Under the pieces are notes generated by a model. That model had not been told where the DNA came from. It saw only the letters and a program-made list of their open reading frames with translations, and did no database searches. 64,000 nt of DNA from Lathyrus oleraceus (Eukaryota > Streptophyta > Magnoliopsida > Fabales > Fabaceae): positions 558,001 through 622,000 of the forward strand of contig NC_066579.1 in NCBI RefSeq assembly GCF_024323335.1, given 5' to 3'. The position numbers and the translations under genes were made by a program. This document shows, in pieces, positions 35,790-47,278 of this stretch (within the stretch, counting starts at the first letter, position 1; each line of letters starts with the position of its first letter).

Positions 35790-37943
35790 GCCCCACATCC
35801 TCTAACTACCCGAACTTATGGCCCTAACCCACGTTGATGATTCACCCCGGATGTTTGAGTATTTGAGGACCCAGAAACATCACCACCAACTACAGGAGAT
35901 TGCCTCAGATAGTCAGACAAATCAGTGTAGTCTTGTGTATGCATAGAAGGGGTACCGCCATAGCTGAGTTCATGACTCATGCCAGAGTAGTTGGGTTGTG
36001 TTTGAGTTGTTGGAGGGTGACCGGGACGATTGAATGGAGACATTGGTGTGAATGATGCGTCGAAGAAAGATTGAAATGATTGGTGTGGTGTTTGGTAGAC
36101 ATATGGTTGTTGAAGGTTTTGGTTTTGAGATGTTTGGGCTTCTTGGCTATGGCAGGAGGAGGGACGGTTGATGTTAAATGATCGTTGAGTGTTTTGGCTA
36201 AGGTAGTTATGGTAGGGTGATGTGTTGGGTGCATAGCGATGTTGGGTCTCTTGATGATGATCTAGTTGTTGGTGGTGGTACGGGATATGTTCTTGGTATT
36301 GTGGTTGGGTGTATGGTATGTTAGGATTGTATGTTTATGTGTTTGTGGATCAAAAAGTTTGATGGATAGGGGGTTGTGAGTAGTCGGTCTGACAATGTTG
36401 TTGGGGGTTATATGTTGAGCCTTCTGATGTGTAAGTTTCCTGGCGTGGGTCGTATAGGTACATATCCTCGGCGATGAACTCAAATCTAATTAATATGTAC
36501 CAAGTCATATAATTACGACTTGGTTTTTCTTCAGTTGACATCACAACGTCTGTTAAGACATGGTCTTGGCGGTGCTTCTATTTGCGACACTCAGATCTAA
36601 CAAAGTTTTGCCATGGGTTAAAGTTCCATTGGTCGTTAACTTTGCGTAGATGTCATTCTCCTAGGTTTGTCGGGGGATCTGGGATGTGTTGAAGCATACC
36701 GAACTGCAATTTAACACGATCACTATTATGCGTCTCCACAGTGGTGAATCTTATGATCGGTGTGCACGTAGTCCAAACAGCTGCGTCTTGTTCGTTGATT
36801 TCATGGTCATGATCCAAATCTAGATATGGTCGCCAAATGAACTGAAATGTGAACATATATTACATTATAAATTTGGTAGAATAAATTAATAAATTATTAC
36901 GAAATAATTAGGTTAATGGCCATACATCTGTCGGTCGAAGATGATCCAAGAGATTGCGATATTGGGTAATACAGTGTCTAGGACATCTGTTATAACTCAT
37001 ACCACGTGTCGATCATCTGCACCATAAAAGTAAAGATATTATTTAGAGATAATAATCGGTAAAGTAAATAAATATAGTCCATTTTTAAGAGCTTACTTTT
37101 GTGCATACGGGAATGTGAATGGGTTGTTATTGACGGGAGTTATGGACGGTAGTCTGGACCAACCCCATGCTTGGAGCAAAATAGCACATCTAGAAAATGG
37201 AGATGTGTCTTTGTGTGCATTTTTACACAAAGAGATATAAAGATAAGCCAAACAAGCGGACCCCTAATTGTAACTTCTTTTCTATCTACATGTCTTAGTA
37301 AAGGTAAATACATAACATGCATACTAGAACGACTACCTTCGGGAAATAAAAATGAACCAATTAAAAGCATAATCTAACACCTAGTTTTTATTATTCGAGC
37401 ATCTTCGGTAGAATTCTAATATAACCGTAAGTTGTTATAATATGCCTTAAGGAGTGAAAGGAGTATACCTTAACCTCTCAAGTTATCATCTAACAAATCA
37501 GCATCCAAGAGGTCCATGCAAATTGAATTCGCAGAATTGGTTTTACCATTTACCTCCTTACCTTCGATAGGCAGTCTCAATAACATGTAGACATCTTCTA
37601 ACGTCACGGTACATTCACCGGTTAGAAACCAGAATGTGTGTGTCTCGGGACGCCATCTTTCACATAACGCAAGAATAAATTTATTATCCACCGACCAAGA
37701 TATTATTTTGTTTATATGTCCAAAATCGGCGAGTTCGACATACTGTTGAATCATCGTGTCCATGTGTAAAAATTCGTGGACCCGAGTTCGAAATCTAGAA
37801 ACAACTTATAAAAGATAAACAACAAATTAAGTATCGTTATTTAAAATTATTCTAGACAAATAATAGAAGAATTAAACGCTTACATAAGTTGTTATGCTTG
37901 CAATTGTGCCTCTATGCGATTCATCCATTATGAGGAGAGACAT
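35790..37943 (-). pseudogene. Plant mobile domain (PMD) protein pseudogene, copy A
   Basis: Resembles PMD proteins often annotated 'serine/threonine-protein phosphatase 7 long form homolog' and frequently carried by plant MULEs. A start at 37943 gives DESHRGTIASIT. The PMD core follows (MIQQYVELADFGHINKIISW, ALCERWRPETHTFW, TVTLEDVYMLLRLP), then MLLIGSFLFPEGS, FIWRPYLDLDHDHEINEQDA, QFGMLQHIPDPPT and a Q/H/T/P-rich low-complexity tail ending SDYLRQSPVVGG. At least three in-frame stops break it (TAA at 37470-37472, one near 37417, TAG at 37374-37376), with more in the tail. Introns probably lie near 37800-37883, 37020-37096 and 36845-36925. It encodes no phosphatase. Confidence 0.8.
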
Positions 37944-38089
37944 CTTGTTAGAGTAAATATTTGGAATAGTGGTTGTTGCAGATGAAAGAGTTGTTGTTGT
38001 TGAGGAAGAAGTGATTGTTGGTGGAAAAAAATGTGAGACTTGCTTTGCTATTCATAAGGTGTGACATGCAAAAGTATGAATGCATGGAT

Positions 38090-38330
38090 AATGGTGTGAC
38101 ATGCCAAATGGTTTGGCGCCCGTCTGCAATTGTCACATGCTAGCGCCAATCAAAGTGGCGCCTCCTATGCTTGCATGCATGCTTCATCTTAACCTAGGTT
38201 GGCGCATGCATGGCTCTGCATGCTTAGTTTCGAGGTCTGCATGGAAGACAAGGTAGCGCCAATTGGACTGGCACCCATGTACAAGGGATACAAGATAGCG
38301 TCAATTGGACTGACACTAGGGCTTGCATGA
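38090..38330. repeat. GGCGCC/CCAATTGGA-rich segment between PMD and MULE ORFs, copy A
   Basis: Repeated motifs TTGGCGCCC, GCGCCAATC, GTGGCGCC, TAGCGCCAATTGGACTGGCACC and AGCGTCAATTGGACTGACAC. It lies between the divergently read PMD and transposase remnants and is related to 35490-35690. It could be subterminal sequence of the mobile element. Confidence 0.55.
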
Positions 38331-38530
38331 TTGACATATGAATTCCATCTAGCTTGCATGTTTGACACATCCCTTCCGTCTTGCTTTCATGCTTGACACA
38401 TCACTTCCCTCTAGCTTGCATGCTTGACACATCACTTACCTATTTAAGTGTCTTACTATCTACATCCAACAATCAACACAAATTCATCTGCACCCAAAAA
38501 TTACTTTTCATCTACATAAGAAATATTACA
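38331..38530. repeat. Short tandem repeat before the MULE ORF
   Basis: Four or five copies of a 25-35 base unit 'gcttgcatgcttgacacatcacttccctcta' lie at about 38340-38440. No gene. Confidence 0.6.
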
Positions 38531-39575
38531 ATGTCATCTGCACAAGAAATATATTGTCAATGCTCACTGCAATGGTGAGACATATGAGTCTGATTTATAC
38601 GGGTTTTAGTTTTGAAACACCGATACTATCTGACTTACAATCAAGAGAAATTCAAATTTCTTGCATCTGAAAAAACGAATTGAATCATGCATAGGATCTG
38701 GTTTGTGTCACAGATCATGTATCAAAATCCTTTTTTTAGAACAGTCAATGCAAATTTTCCCTCTAAAGGTACGGGACGATGAAGATGTTGAATACATGTT
38801 TGTTAGTCATGAACATTCTGATTACAACTCTATTGAGTTATATATTACTCTTCAACCATGTATACCATCTCAGCAATCTCAGATAACTAATCAAGTTAAA
38901 TTTGATTCAAAAAACTCATATGACGCCGACCCAGAAGTAGAAGCAAAAGTCAACATCGTTGATGAAGAAGAAGAGACTGAGACACAGGTCGATCATATGT
39001 TGAACAACAACATTGAAGACGACGATCATCCAGCGTCATTACCTTCAAGTCATGTATATAATCCGCCTTAACATATGACAAACATGGATATGCATGACGA
39101 TGAAACATCCAATAGTGTTTTTATATAACCTGTATCCATGATCAGAGGGTGACTTAAAAGTGGGAGACATGTTCCGCACTAAAGAAGAATGTGTGCGAGA
39201 TATCAAAAAATTTCACAGGAATAACTCTGTTGATTTCACTGTGAAACGCACTGATTCGAGAAGGTATGTCATCGAATTTTGTAACATCCTTTGCAAGTTT
39301 CGGTTGGCTGCGTCTCACAAAAAGAGAAGCGACTCTTGGGAGATAGCTTCTATAGACCCACCTCACAGTTGCATTACAACCAATATTAAACAAGATCACC
39401 GTAAATTAAGCGTTGAATTGATATGTCAAGATATTTTGCCACTTGTTAACAAAGACCCATCAATGAATGTGAGTATAATAATATCTCATATCGTCACAAG
39501 ATATAATTTTACTTCATCTTAAAAGAAAGCGTGGATTGCAAAGATAAAGGTTGTTGAACAGGTATTCGACAACTG
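38531..39575 (+). pseudogene. MULE (MuDR-type) transposase N-terminal remnant, copy A
   Basis: From ATG 38531 the coding sense (SSAQEIYCQCSLQW) is broken by frameshifts and stops to about 38660. It continues as FPLKVRDDEDVEYMF with an acidic linker (EEETETQVD), then from 39163 the MuDR DNA-binding domain: MFRTKEECVRDIKKFHRNN, FTVKRTDSRRYVIEFC, KFRLAAS. It ends at about 39575 in VEQVFDNWD, where the sequence jumps to HPA intron-1 minisatellite. The catalytic DDE and SWIM regions are missing, so it is a truncated, inactive 5' part. Confidence 0.82.
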
Positions 39576-39864
39576 GGACACACTAATGCATTGAAGCTAT
39601 CAAACTTCTACTTCAACTCTGACATAGACACGGATACCAGACTCACACTAAAGCATTGAAGTAGCTATCAAACTACTACTTCAACTTCAACACACAGACA
39701 CGGATACCAGACGCGATGTATTGACACCAATAGTAATATAAGATATTAAATCAATTGAATGTAAACATATCTTGTAGTGTGGTGTCGGTCCAACCCCAGA
39801 CACCTACAAGCTAGTCTGAAAAGTGTGGGTGCTACAAAACGGAATTGAGTTTGAGGAGACAAAC

Positions 39865-40065
39865 CTCAAAAGGCAAAATGGGTTGATAAGGAGCCAATTT
39901 CTTAAGATGTTGTCTGATAAAGGAGTCACCAGTAACCTGAAGCGGACCACTGTTGACTTGTTCAACAGGAATGGTTGAAGCCATGGTCAGAAATTTCCTT
40001 CGATTCACTTGATGCTGCAAATTGGAGCAGAAAATGGATGAATTTTGAAAATGAATCACACCCAT
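39865..40065 (-). pseudogene. Extra copy of HPA exon 1 (copy B)
   Basis: 201 bases equivalent to exon 1 of the aminotransferase. It keeps the MGVIHFQ start, the whole 67-codon frame and the GT donor after PFE. One residue differs (HLKK for HLRK). No other HPA exon follows before copy A, but the exon could splice over copy A to exon 2 about 6 kb away if transcribed. An in-frame ATG 54 bases upstream is also open here. Confidence 0.85.
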
Positions 40066-40974
40066 TAAGACCTGAATAACAAATAGAACAACAAGAGAAA
40101 GTGAATCAAAATGTTCCAATTAAGAATGGCATTTCAGACAACATGAATTTCCCAGAAACGAAGAGAAAGAGGTACGAGGGTTGTCTCGTGTCGTGTCGTG
40201 TAGCCGCCGCCGCCGTAGGAAAAATGGAAAGATTTTAAATTTAAGAAAGAAAAAAAAAACTTTAATATAAATAACTAACAAATTCGAAAAGACAAAGAGA
40301 TCAGAGACTCACGGGGATGTTAAAATTAAAAGCACTTTTTTGTTGACAAATGTTATGATTTTTATAAAGAATGTTTTGTTTGATAGATGAAGATATTTTG
40401 GTCAATTTATTTCTTTTGCAAAATTTAAGTTTTAAGTGAGTTTAATGTAAGTAAAATAATTGGCTTCATTTTAGAGATATAGAATATCTTAGAAACTCAA
40501 ACTCTAAAATAGCACAATAAAGATATACTACTTAACAAATTAAATAAATGAGATTTTTTTTAATTAGGATGTGTTTGTATTATTGATTAAAATTATAATT
40601 TTGAGAATATTTCTTTTTAAGAAATTATTGTTAGGATTTAATTCCTAAATATGTTTGTCAAATGAATAAAATTTTCAAAAATATTTTTATTTTATTCAAA
40701 ATTTGAAACTTTAAAATTGAAAAGCAAATATGATGTAAAAATAAAATTATGGTTGATTATGTTGTATTTATATGAAAAGTTATGTTTGTCAAATGAATAA
40801 AAGAATTTAAAATATTTTTAAGATTTATTTTATTTAAATATTGGAATTTTAAAGTTAGAAAATAAATATATTGTAAAATGAGAATGTATGGTCGATTATT
40901 TGATTTTTTTTTACCTAAATACCTCTATTTTTCAAAAAAGAATCCAAAATAACTCTGTTTTCAAAAAAAATCTC
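40066..40974 (-). other. Duplicated HPA upstream region, copy B
   Basis: Same layout as 34611-35480 with the GCC repeat (40202-40216) and TATA-like sequence retained, plus small insertions shared with copy C. No gene. Confidence 0.7.
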
Positions 40975-41276
40975 AATCTACCCCACTTTGAAGAGGAGGC
41001 GTCAGATGAATTGACGTCTGCTCTTAAATTTAGAGAGGAGATGCCAATTAGATTGGCTAGTGCTCCTTGTGTTGCCAATCCAATTGGCGCCTATGTGTTA
41101 AGCTTTAAAGGAAGCGTCAATTGGTCTGGCACCTGTGTGTGTTTTGTAATTTTTTTTTTGAAAAATATTGTACATGATAGATAAAGTCGAAATCAGACCA
41201 ATTCATATTAATATTAATACCCGTTTACAAAAAAAAAACTAATGTCGATGATCGGGATCACCTAACCGACCTCCGG

Positions 41277-42913
41277 CCCCACATCCTCTAACTACCCGAA
41301 CTTATGGCCCTAACCCACGTTGATGATTCACCCCGGATGTTTGAGTATTTGAGGAACAGAAACATCACCACCAACTACAGGAGATTGCCTCAGATAGTCA
41401 GACAAATCAGTGTAGCCTTGTGTATGCATAGAAGGGGTACCGCCATAGCTGAGTTCATGACTCATGCCAGAGTAGTTGGGTTGTGTTTGAGTTGTTGGAG
41501 GGTGACCGGGACGATTGAATGGAGACATTGGTGTGAATGATGCGTTGAGGAAAGGTTGAAATGATTGGTGTGGTGTTTGGTAGACATATGGTTGTTGAAG
41601 GTTTTGGTTTTGAGATGTTTGGGCTTCTTGGCTATGGCAGGAGGAGGGACGGTTGATGTTAAATGATCGTTGAGTGTTTTGGCTAAGGTAGTTATGGTAG
41701 GGTGATGTGTTGGGTGCATAGCGATGTTGGGTCTCTTGATGATGATCTAGTTGTTGGTGGTGGTACGGAGTATGCTCTTGGTATTGTGGTTGGGTGTATG
41801 GTATGTTAGGATTGTATGTTTATGTGTTTGTGGATCAAAAAGTTTGATGGATAGGGGGTTGTGAGTAGTCGGTATGACAATGTTGTTGGGGGTTATATGT
41901 TGAGCCTTCTGATGTGTAAGTTTCCTGGCGTGGGTCGTATAGGTACATATCCTCGGCGATGAACTCAAATCTAATTAATATGTACCAAGTCATATAATTA
42001 CGACTTGGTTTTTCTTCAGTTTACATCACAACGTCTGTTAAGACATGGTCTTGGCGGTGCTTCTATTTGCGACACTCAGATCTAACAAAGCTTTGCCATG
42101 GGTTAAAGTTCCATTGGTCGTTAACTTTGCGTAGATGTCATTCTCCTAGGTTTGTCGGGGGATCTGGGATGTGTTGAAGCATACCGAACTGCAATTTAAC
42201 ACGATCACTATTATGCGTCTCCACAGTGGTGAATCTTATGATCGGTGTGCACGTAGTCCAAACAGTTGCGTCTTGTTCGTTGATTTCATGGTCATGATCC
42301 AAATTTAGATATGGTCGCCAAATGAACTGAAATGTGAACATATATTACATTATAAATTTGGTAGAATAAATTAATAAATTATTACGAAATAATTAGGTTA
42401 ATGGCCATACATCTGTCGGTCGAAGATGATCCAAGAGATTGCGATATTGGGTAATACAGTGTCTAGGACATCTGTTATAACTCATACCACGTGTCGATCA
42501 TCTGCACCATAAAAGTAAAGATATTATTTAGAGATAATAATCGGTAAAGTAAATAAATATAGTCTATTTTTAAGAGCTTACTTTTGTGCATACGGGAATG
42601 TGAATGGGTTGTTATTGACGGGAGTTATGGACGGTAGTCTGGACCAACCCCATGCTTGGAGCAAAATAGCACATCTAGAAAATGGAGATGTGTCTTTGTG
42701 TGCATTTTTACACAAAGAGATATAAAGATAAGCCAAACAAGCGGACCCCTAATTGTAACTTCTTTTCTATCTACATGTCTTAGTAAAGGTAAATACATAA
42801 CATGCATACTAGAACGACTACCTTCGGGAAATAAAAATGAACCAATTAAAAGCATAATCTAACACCTAGTTTTTATTATTCGAGCATCTTCGGTAGAATT
42901 CTAATATAACCGT
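41277..42913 (-). pseudogene. PMD pseudogene copy B, C-terminal part (interrupted by Ogre)
   Basis: Equivalent of 35790-37428 of copy A, including the same TAG stop (42859-42861). The Ogre element inserted in its coding part after ACCGT at 42909-42913; the N-terminal part resumes at 58772. The shared stop shows it was already dead before the duplication. Confidence 0.8.
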
Positions 42914-45049
42914 TGTCATACCCCAAAATTTGCCCGTTGGTATTACAAAGCATTTCTCAAGACCCTCCGACTTATTCTGCAAGGCACCGACATCAAGTGA
43001 ACAAAAGCCCAGCTCACAACAGGCCCAATCCAAAAGGGGCCCAAAATAGCTTGCTCGCTAGGCGAGCAATCCCTTCGCCTAGCGAATGCTTCGTCATGGC
43101 ACTCGCCCAACGAAGCGTCAGATCCAGGAAAAGGCCCAGACCTAGTTTGCTCGCTAGGCGAGCAATTCCTTCGCCTAGCGAAGCTTGCGAAGTTTGAGAT
43201 TTTTGGACCTCATTTTAAGCCCATTAGGTCAGTACTACCTCTACTATAAATACCTGCTCCTCTGCTACGAAAAAAACAACACACGACGGACGAAGACGGA
43301 CGGAAACACGCATCCAGAGGGAGAAACACAGAAACCCTGCTGATCCAAAGAATTCAGAAGGCGGAAACCCTGAAGGCCGTTTATTCACTCCGAAGCTACC
43401 GCCGTCCAACTCAATCCGGCTCGCCAATTCAAGGTTACAACTTGATTTGCAAACAGGTTAGCCTCACTATTATCGCTTTAGCTTCTTAATTGGCATATGA
43501 TTATCATTTGGTGTCCTTATTTTGCATGTGGTATCATTTTAGTATCTTAATTTGCATGTGATATCGTTTTATATTTTCAATTGGCATATGGTACCACTTC
43601 ATGTTCTTAATTTGTGGATTATAATTGAATTCATAAACATCTTGAGGTCTTGCATGAGAATTTACATGTGTTTGCCTATTGTAAAACTGAACCATATAAT
43701 TGTATGTTGGATGCCATAAGCCATGCTGCAGGTTGAGGTCATAATGTTTTCAAATTTCAAACCCGTGGCCGCTCGCTAGCTCATCGCTAGGCGAGCCCGC
43801 AGCGAGCCTTCGCTGAGCCTTCGCTAGGCGAAGCAGAGGCGACCGGGCCAGGGGCTGCTTTGCTTTTTGCTGCCTATTTCATGTTTACCTAATGATGATT
43901 CTGCATTATTTGGCCTAAATTCTTGGCTGCTATATTTATCTTATGATGCAATTTCCAATTGTATTTTATGCTTTAATCCGTGTGTTCATGGTAAAGGTTA
44001 GCATACTTCCGAAGAAATAGCCAGTTAGGTACTCCGCTTTACGCATGGGAAGCCTTCATGGAGAGGGATTCTAAATTATTTCACTTTAATGTGAAGATTC
44101 ATATTGAGTGCCTAATTAATTTTACTACATTAATTTTAATGTAATGTTGATTTTAATGTATCGATTTAATGCGGTATCATCATAATTACCTAATGGACTT
44201 AAAACATGGACTTTAAATAAATGACATCGGACCTCTCTTTATTACCCCACGATTACAATATTACGGTCATGTCCCGCGAACGTGGGGATACCTTTAGCAA
44301 AGACCCTTCGGTAAAATCATCATAGTCCCTCGGATGTTGCCTTCGAAATTACGATTTTGTCCCTCGATGACCCTTCGGTGTAGCCTACGGTTAAATGATG
44401 ATAGTCCCTTCGAATGCTAAGGTATCCTCACAACTGTTGCCTTCAATGACCTATCGATGACCCTACGATGACCCTTATACATCCCAGGATAAAACTACTT
44501 ACTTCTCAATAGTAAGGACAGTTTTACCCTCATAAGGATGGGAAATGCCCAGAAAGACCTCGGACAGGTATAACCTTAATTGCTCACTCATAACAAAAAA
44601 AAATGCTTTTCACACCCCACACCTTTCAAATATCTTTGGAAAATCACCACTCAGCATACATCCATACTAGGATCATTGCCGAGTTATATTTTTCTAAACT
44701 ACTTTCAAAAAATCCAACGAGATAACCACTTTGTATACATTCATGCAAGAATCATTACAAAGTTAAATTCTCCTTTTCAAAACATTTTTCACACAGTTCT
44801 CAACCATCTTTTTCAAACTAGAAAACATAAATGATTGAGCAATTAAGAGCCCATGGATAACCATGGATACAAAGGGTGCTAATACCTTCCCTTTGTATAA
44901 AGTACCTCCCGAACCTAAGAATTTAAAATTAAGGTCTTTCCTGTTCTTTTCCACCTTTCCTTAAGGGATAAAAGAAAAGTCGGTGGCGACTCTTGCTAAC
45001 CGCGACATTGCGATTACAAATCCAATGAGGTCCAGTTCACCGTATGACA
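42914..45049 (+). repeat. Ogre 5' LTR
   Basis: 2136 bp, TGTCATACCCC to CGTATGACA. The U3 part has inverted GCTCGCTAGGCGAGC and TTCGCCTAGCGAA motifs (about 43050-43185 and again 43773-43830), followed by the TATA box. Differences from the 3' LTR include cccaacg/cccagcg, gtcagta/gtcacta, gtaaaac/gtgaaac and several homopolymer-length changes. Confidence 0.94.
43245..43252 (+). promoter_or_regulatory. TATA box of the Ogre 5' LTR
   Basis: TATAAATA just downstream of the palindromic motifs. The same box is at 56964-56971 in the 3' LTR. Confidence 0.7.
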
Positions 45050-45053
45050 GAAC

Positions 45054-45071
45054 TGGCGACTCTGCTGGGGA
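45054..45071 (+). other. Primer binding site complementary to tRNA-Arg
   Basis: TGGCGACTCTGCTGGGGA four bases after the 5' LTR complements the 3' end (with CCA) of plant tRNA-Arg, the primer known for Ogre elements. Confidence 0.85.
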
Positions 45072-45744
45072 CACAAAGAGAGGTCCATCTTAAAAAAAAA
45101 AAAAAAATCATTTATGTTTTATTATTCCTTCTTTTAAAGGGGGCTTTGAGTGAAAGATCCTACACCCGGATCTAGTGTACCTTAGGTAAGTAGCAATAGA
45201 TCATCGCGACTATCCGGCGTATACTGGAATGGTCAAAATGATAGCTACGGTTAATGTGACACTTTGGTTGTCCTGATGGTCCTCATGTTATTTGAGAAAA
45301 AATTTGGCTTCCGCGTGGTGTCATCAAAGCATTAACCAGACCTTTAGAACCCTAATTGACTCATCCTAGCCATTAGAAAGTAGTGAGATAACTGGCTTCG
45401 GTTCCGACTGAGGTTGGTTGATACTCGATACTACACTCTTTGAGATTGGACTTTAGGGAAGCTTCGGTCAACCACTTGGTGTTGCACTGAAGTGGACCTA
45501 AAGAAAGGTCGATGATCTGAGATCCTTCTAGAACCCGGTTACTATTCTAAGACAGGTTGAACCAACCAAACTTCAGTGGGGAGGGTACTTACCTATGGAA
45601 CTCATGCAAGCCTTAAAACCTAGGAATAATTGTTGTGTGACATGCTTGTGCTTGCATAACATCATAACATCATAAACATCATAACATCATCATACTAACC
45701 ATTTCAAGGACTTAGGAATTTAGCTTTGCTCTGTTGAACAGGTT
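45072..45744 (+). other. Ogre leader, no gene seen
   Basis: Non-coding stretch between primer site and ORF1, with an A-rich run (45095-45107) and a 'cataacatcat' repeat near 45656-45690. Confidence 0.7.
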
Positions 45745-47073
45745 ATGGCTTCCAGGAAGACTATCCGGATCAATCTTGTAGCAATCTCTCCTCAACTCAA
45801 GGATTTGGTGTCAGAACTCCCCGATCATGCTCAGTTCAACAAGAAACATGGTCATCTTCTCAACTTAGTTACCACTGGTTTCAAAGAAGATATGATGAGA
45901 GTCCTATTCCAGTTCTTCGATCCTAAGCATCATTGCTTCACTTTCCCAGATTATCAGTTGGTACCCACATTGGAAGAGTTTTCCAGCTGCTCGGGATACC
46001 TATCCTGGATCAAATACCTTTCAGCGGTTTAGAAAAGATGCCAAAGTCTGAAGAAGTTGCCGCAGCTTTACACATGACGAAGTCCGACGTTGAAGCTAAT
46101 TGGGTAACAAGGAGTGGAGTTAAGGGTTTACTTGCCAAATTTCTGATAAGTAAGGCCCGAGAATTCCTAAAAGTTATGAATGTCCATGCTTTTGAAGACG
46201 TTCTAGCATTGCTAATCTATGGTTTGGTGTTGTTCCCTAATCCGGACCAATTCATAGACATGAATGCTATTAAGATATTCCTCACTCACAACCCTGTGCC
46301 TACCTTGCTTGGAGATGTCTTGCATTCCCTTCACACTCGTACTATGAAGAAGCAAGGGACTCTCATGTGCTGCGTACCTTTGTTGTCTAGGTGGTTTATT
46401 TCGCACCTTCCTCAATCAGTTTTAAAGAATGATCAAAATCTGAAATGGTCTCAAAGGATAATGACACTCTCCCATTCAGACATCCGGTGGTGTTCTAACC
46501 TCAGAGAAAATGTTATCATCATCGACCGTTGTGGAGAATTCCCTAATGTACCCCTCATGGGGATAAGGGGAGGTATTACTTACAATCCTGCCTTAGCCCT
46601 ACGTCAGTTCGGGCATGCTCGAAGAGACGGTCCACATGAAATGATTATCCAAGGTATAGTGTTTGACTATGACAATGACCCTCAAAATCTCCGTCAAAAG
46701 TTTGTACGAGCTTGGGGCATGGTGAAAAGAAGCAATTTAGGCAAGAAAAATTCTATTCCTATGGAGCCTTATCTCAGATGGGTACGCGCCAGAGCTCGTG
46801 AACTTGTCATGCCATATCTTGCAGTCGGACCATTGATTGTTGAATCAGAGGTCGAAGGAGGTACTTCCCAGATCATTCCTTACCCAGATATGCCTACTGA
46901 TGTTGAGGAATTGAAAAGATCCTGGACCCAGTTAGAGAGAAGAGAGAGATACTTTCGAAGCTCAGTTCAATGCAGAAAGGAAGAAAGTATTAGAGCTCAC
47001 CAGTCAGCTTAATGAGGAACGAAGACTCAATGCATATCTTCGCCCAAAAAGAAGTCGCCCCTGGGAGACTTGA
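45745..47073 (+). pseudogene. Ogre ORF1, unknown function (DUF7745-like)
   Basis: The extra ORF upstream of gag typical of Ogre. It starts MASRKTIRIN at 45745, with HGHLLNLVTTGF and HHCFTFPDYQLVPTLEEF. A one-base shift near 45980 moves sense to the frame covering 45990-46950 (VFQLLGIPILDQ, FEDVLALLIYGLVLFPN, GPHEMIIQGIVFDYDND, YLRWVRARARELVMPY). A second shift near 46950 restores a charged coiled-coil tail that would stop at 47071-47073. The function is unknown in the family; similarity to plant-mobile-domain-like proteins has been suggested, which I cannot verify here. Confidence 0.75.
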
Positions 47074-47278
47074 ACTTTCATTGTATTTTATCATTATTCC
47101 TTTTGTAATGAACATTGAAAAATTAGCAATAAACATTTCTCTCTTGTTGGCAACTTACGCAAAGTTAAATTCCCAAAAGTCCTTGAAAACATTTCATGCA
47201 TTGCATCGCATAACATAACATTGCATAACAGGTATTCCAAAGGACCATATTCTCACGGTCTGCCTCTTAAACAGAAAA
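47074..47278 (+). other. Spacer between Ogre ORF1 and gag
   Basis: About 200 bases without a convincing frame. It includes repeated 'gcattgcat/cataaca' bases at 47197-47230. Confidence 0.6.

Noticed and set aside
35816..37763. 'Serine/threonine phosphatase 7 long form' gene
   Set aside because: That database name is misleading: the sequence is a plant mobile domain protein without phosphatase motifs, and it has several in-frame stops in all copies.
38381..39071. Separate small genes at 38381-38578 and 38661-39071
   Set aside because: The first runs through short tandem repeats into the MULE start; the second is part of the frameshifted MULE transposase N-terminus.
42913..45000. ORFs in the Ogre LTRs (42913-43197, 43224-43427, 44580-44834 and copies in the 3' LTR)
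   Set aside because: They occur in both LTRs, overlap the promoter and have no family resemblance; treated as chance frames.
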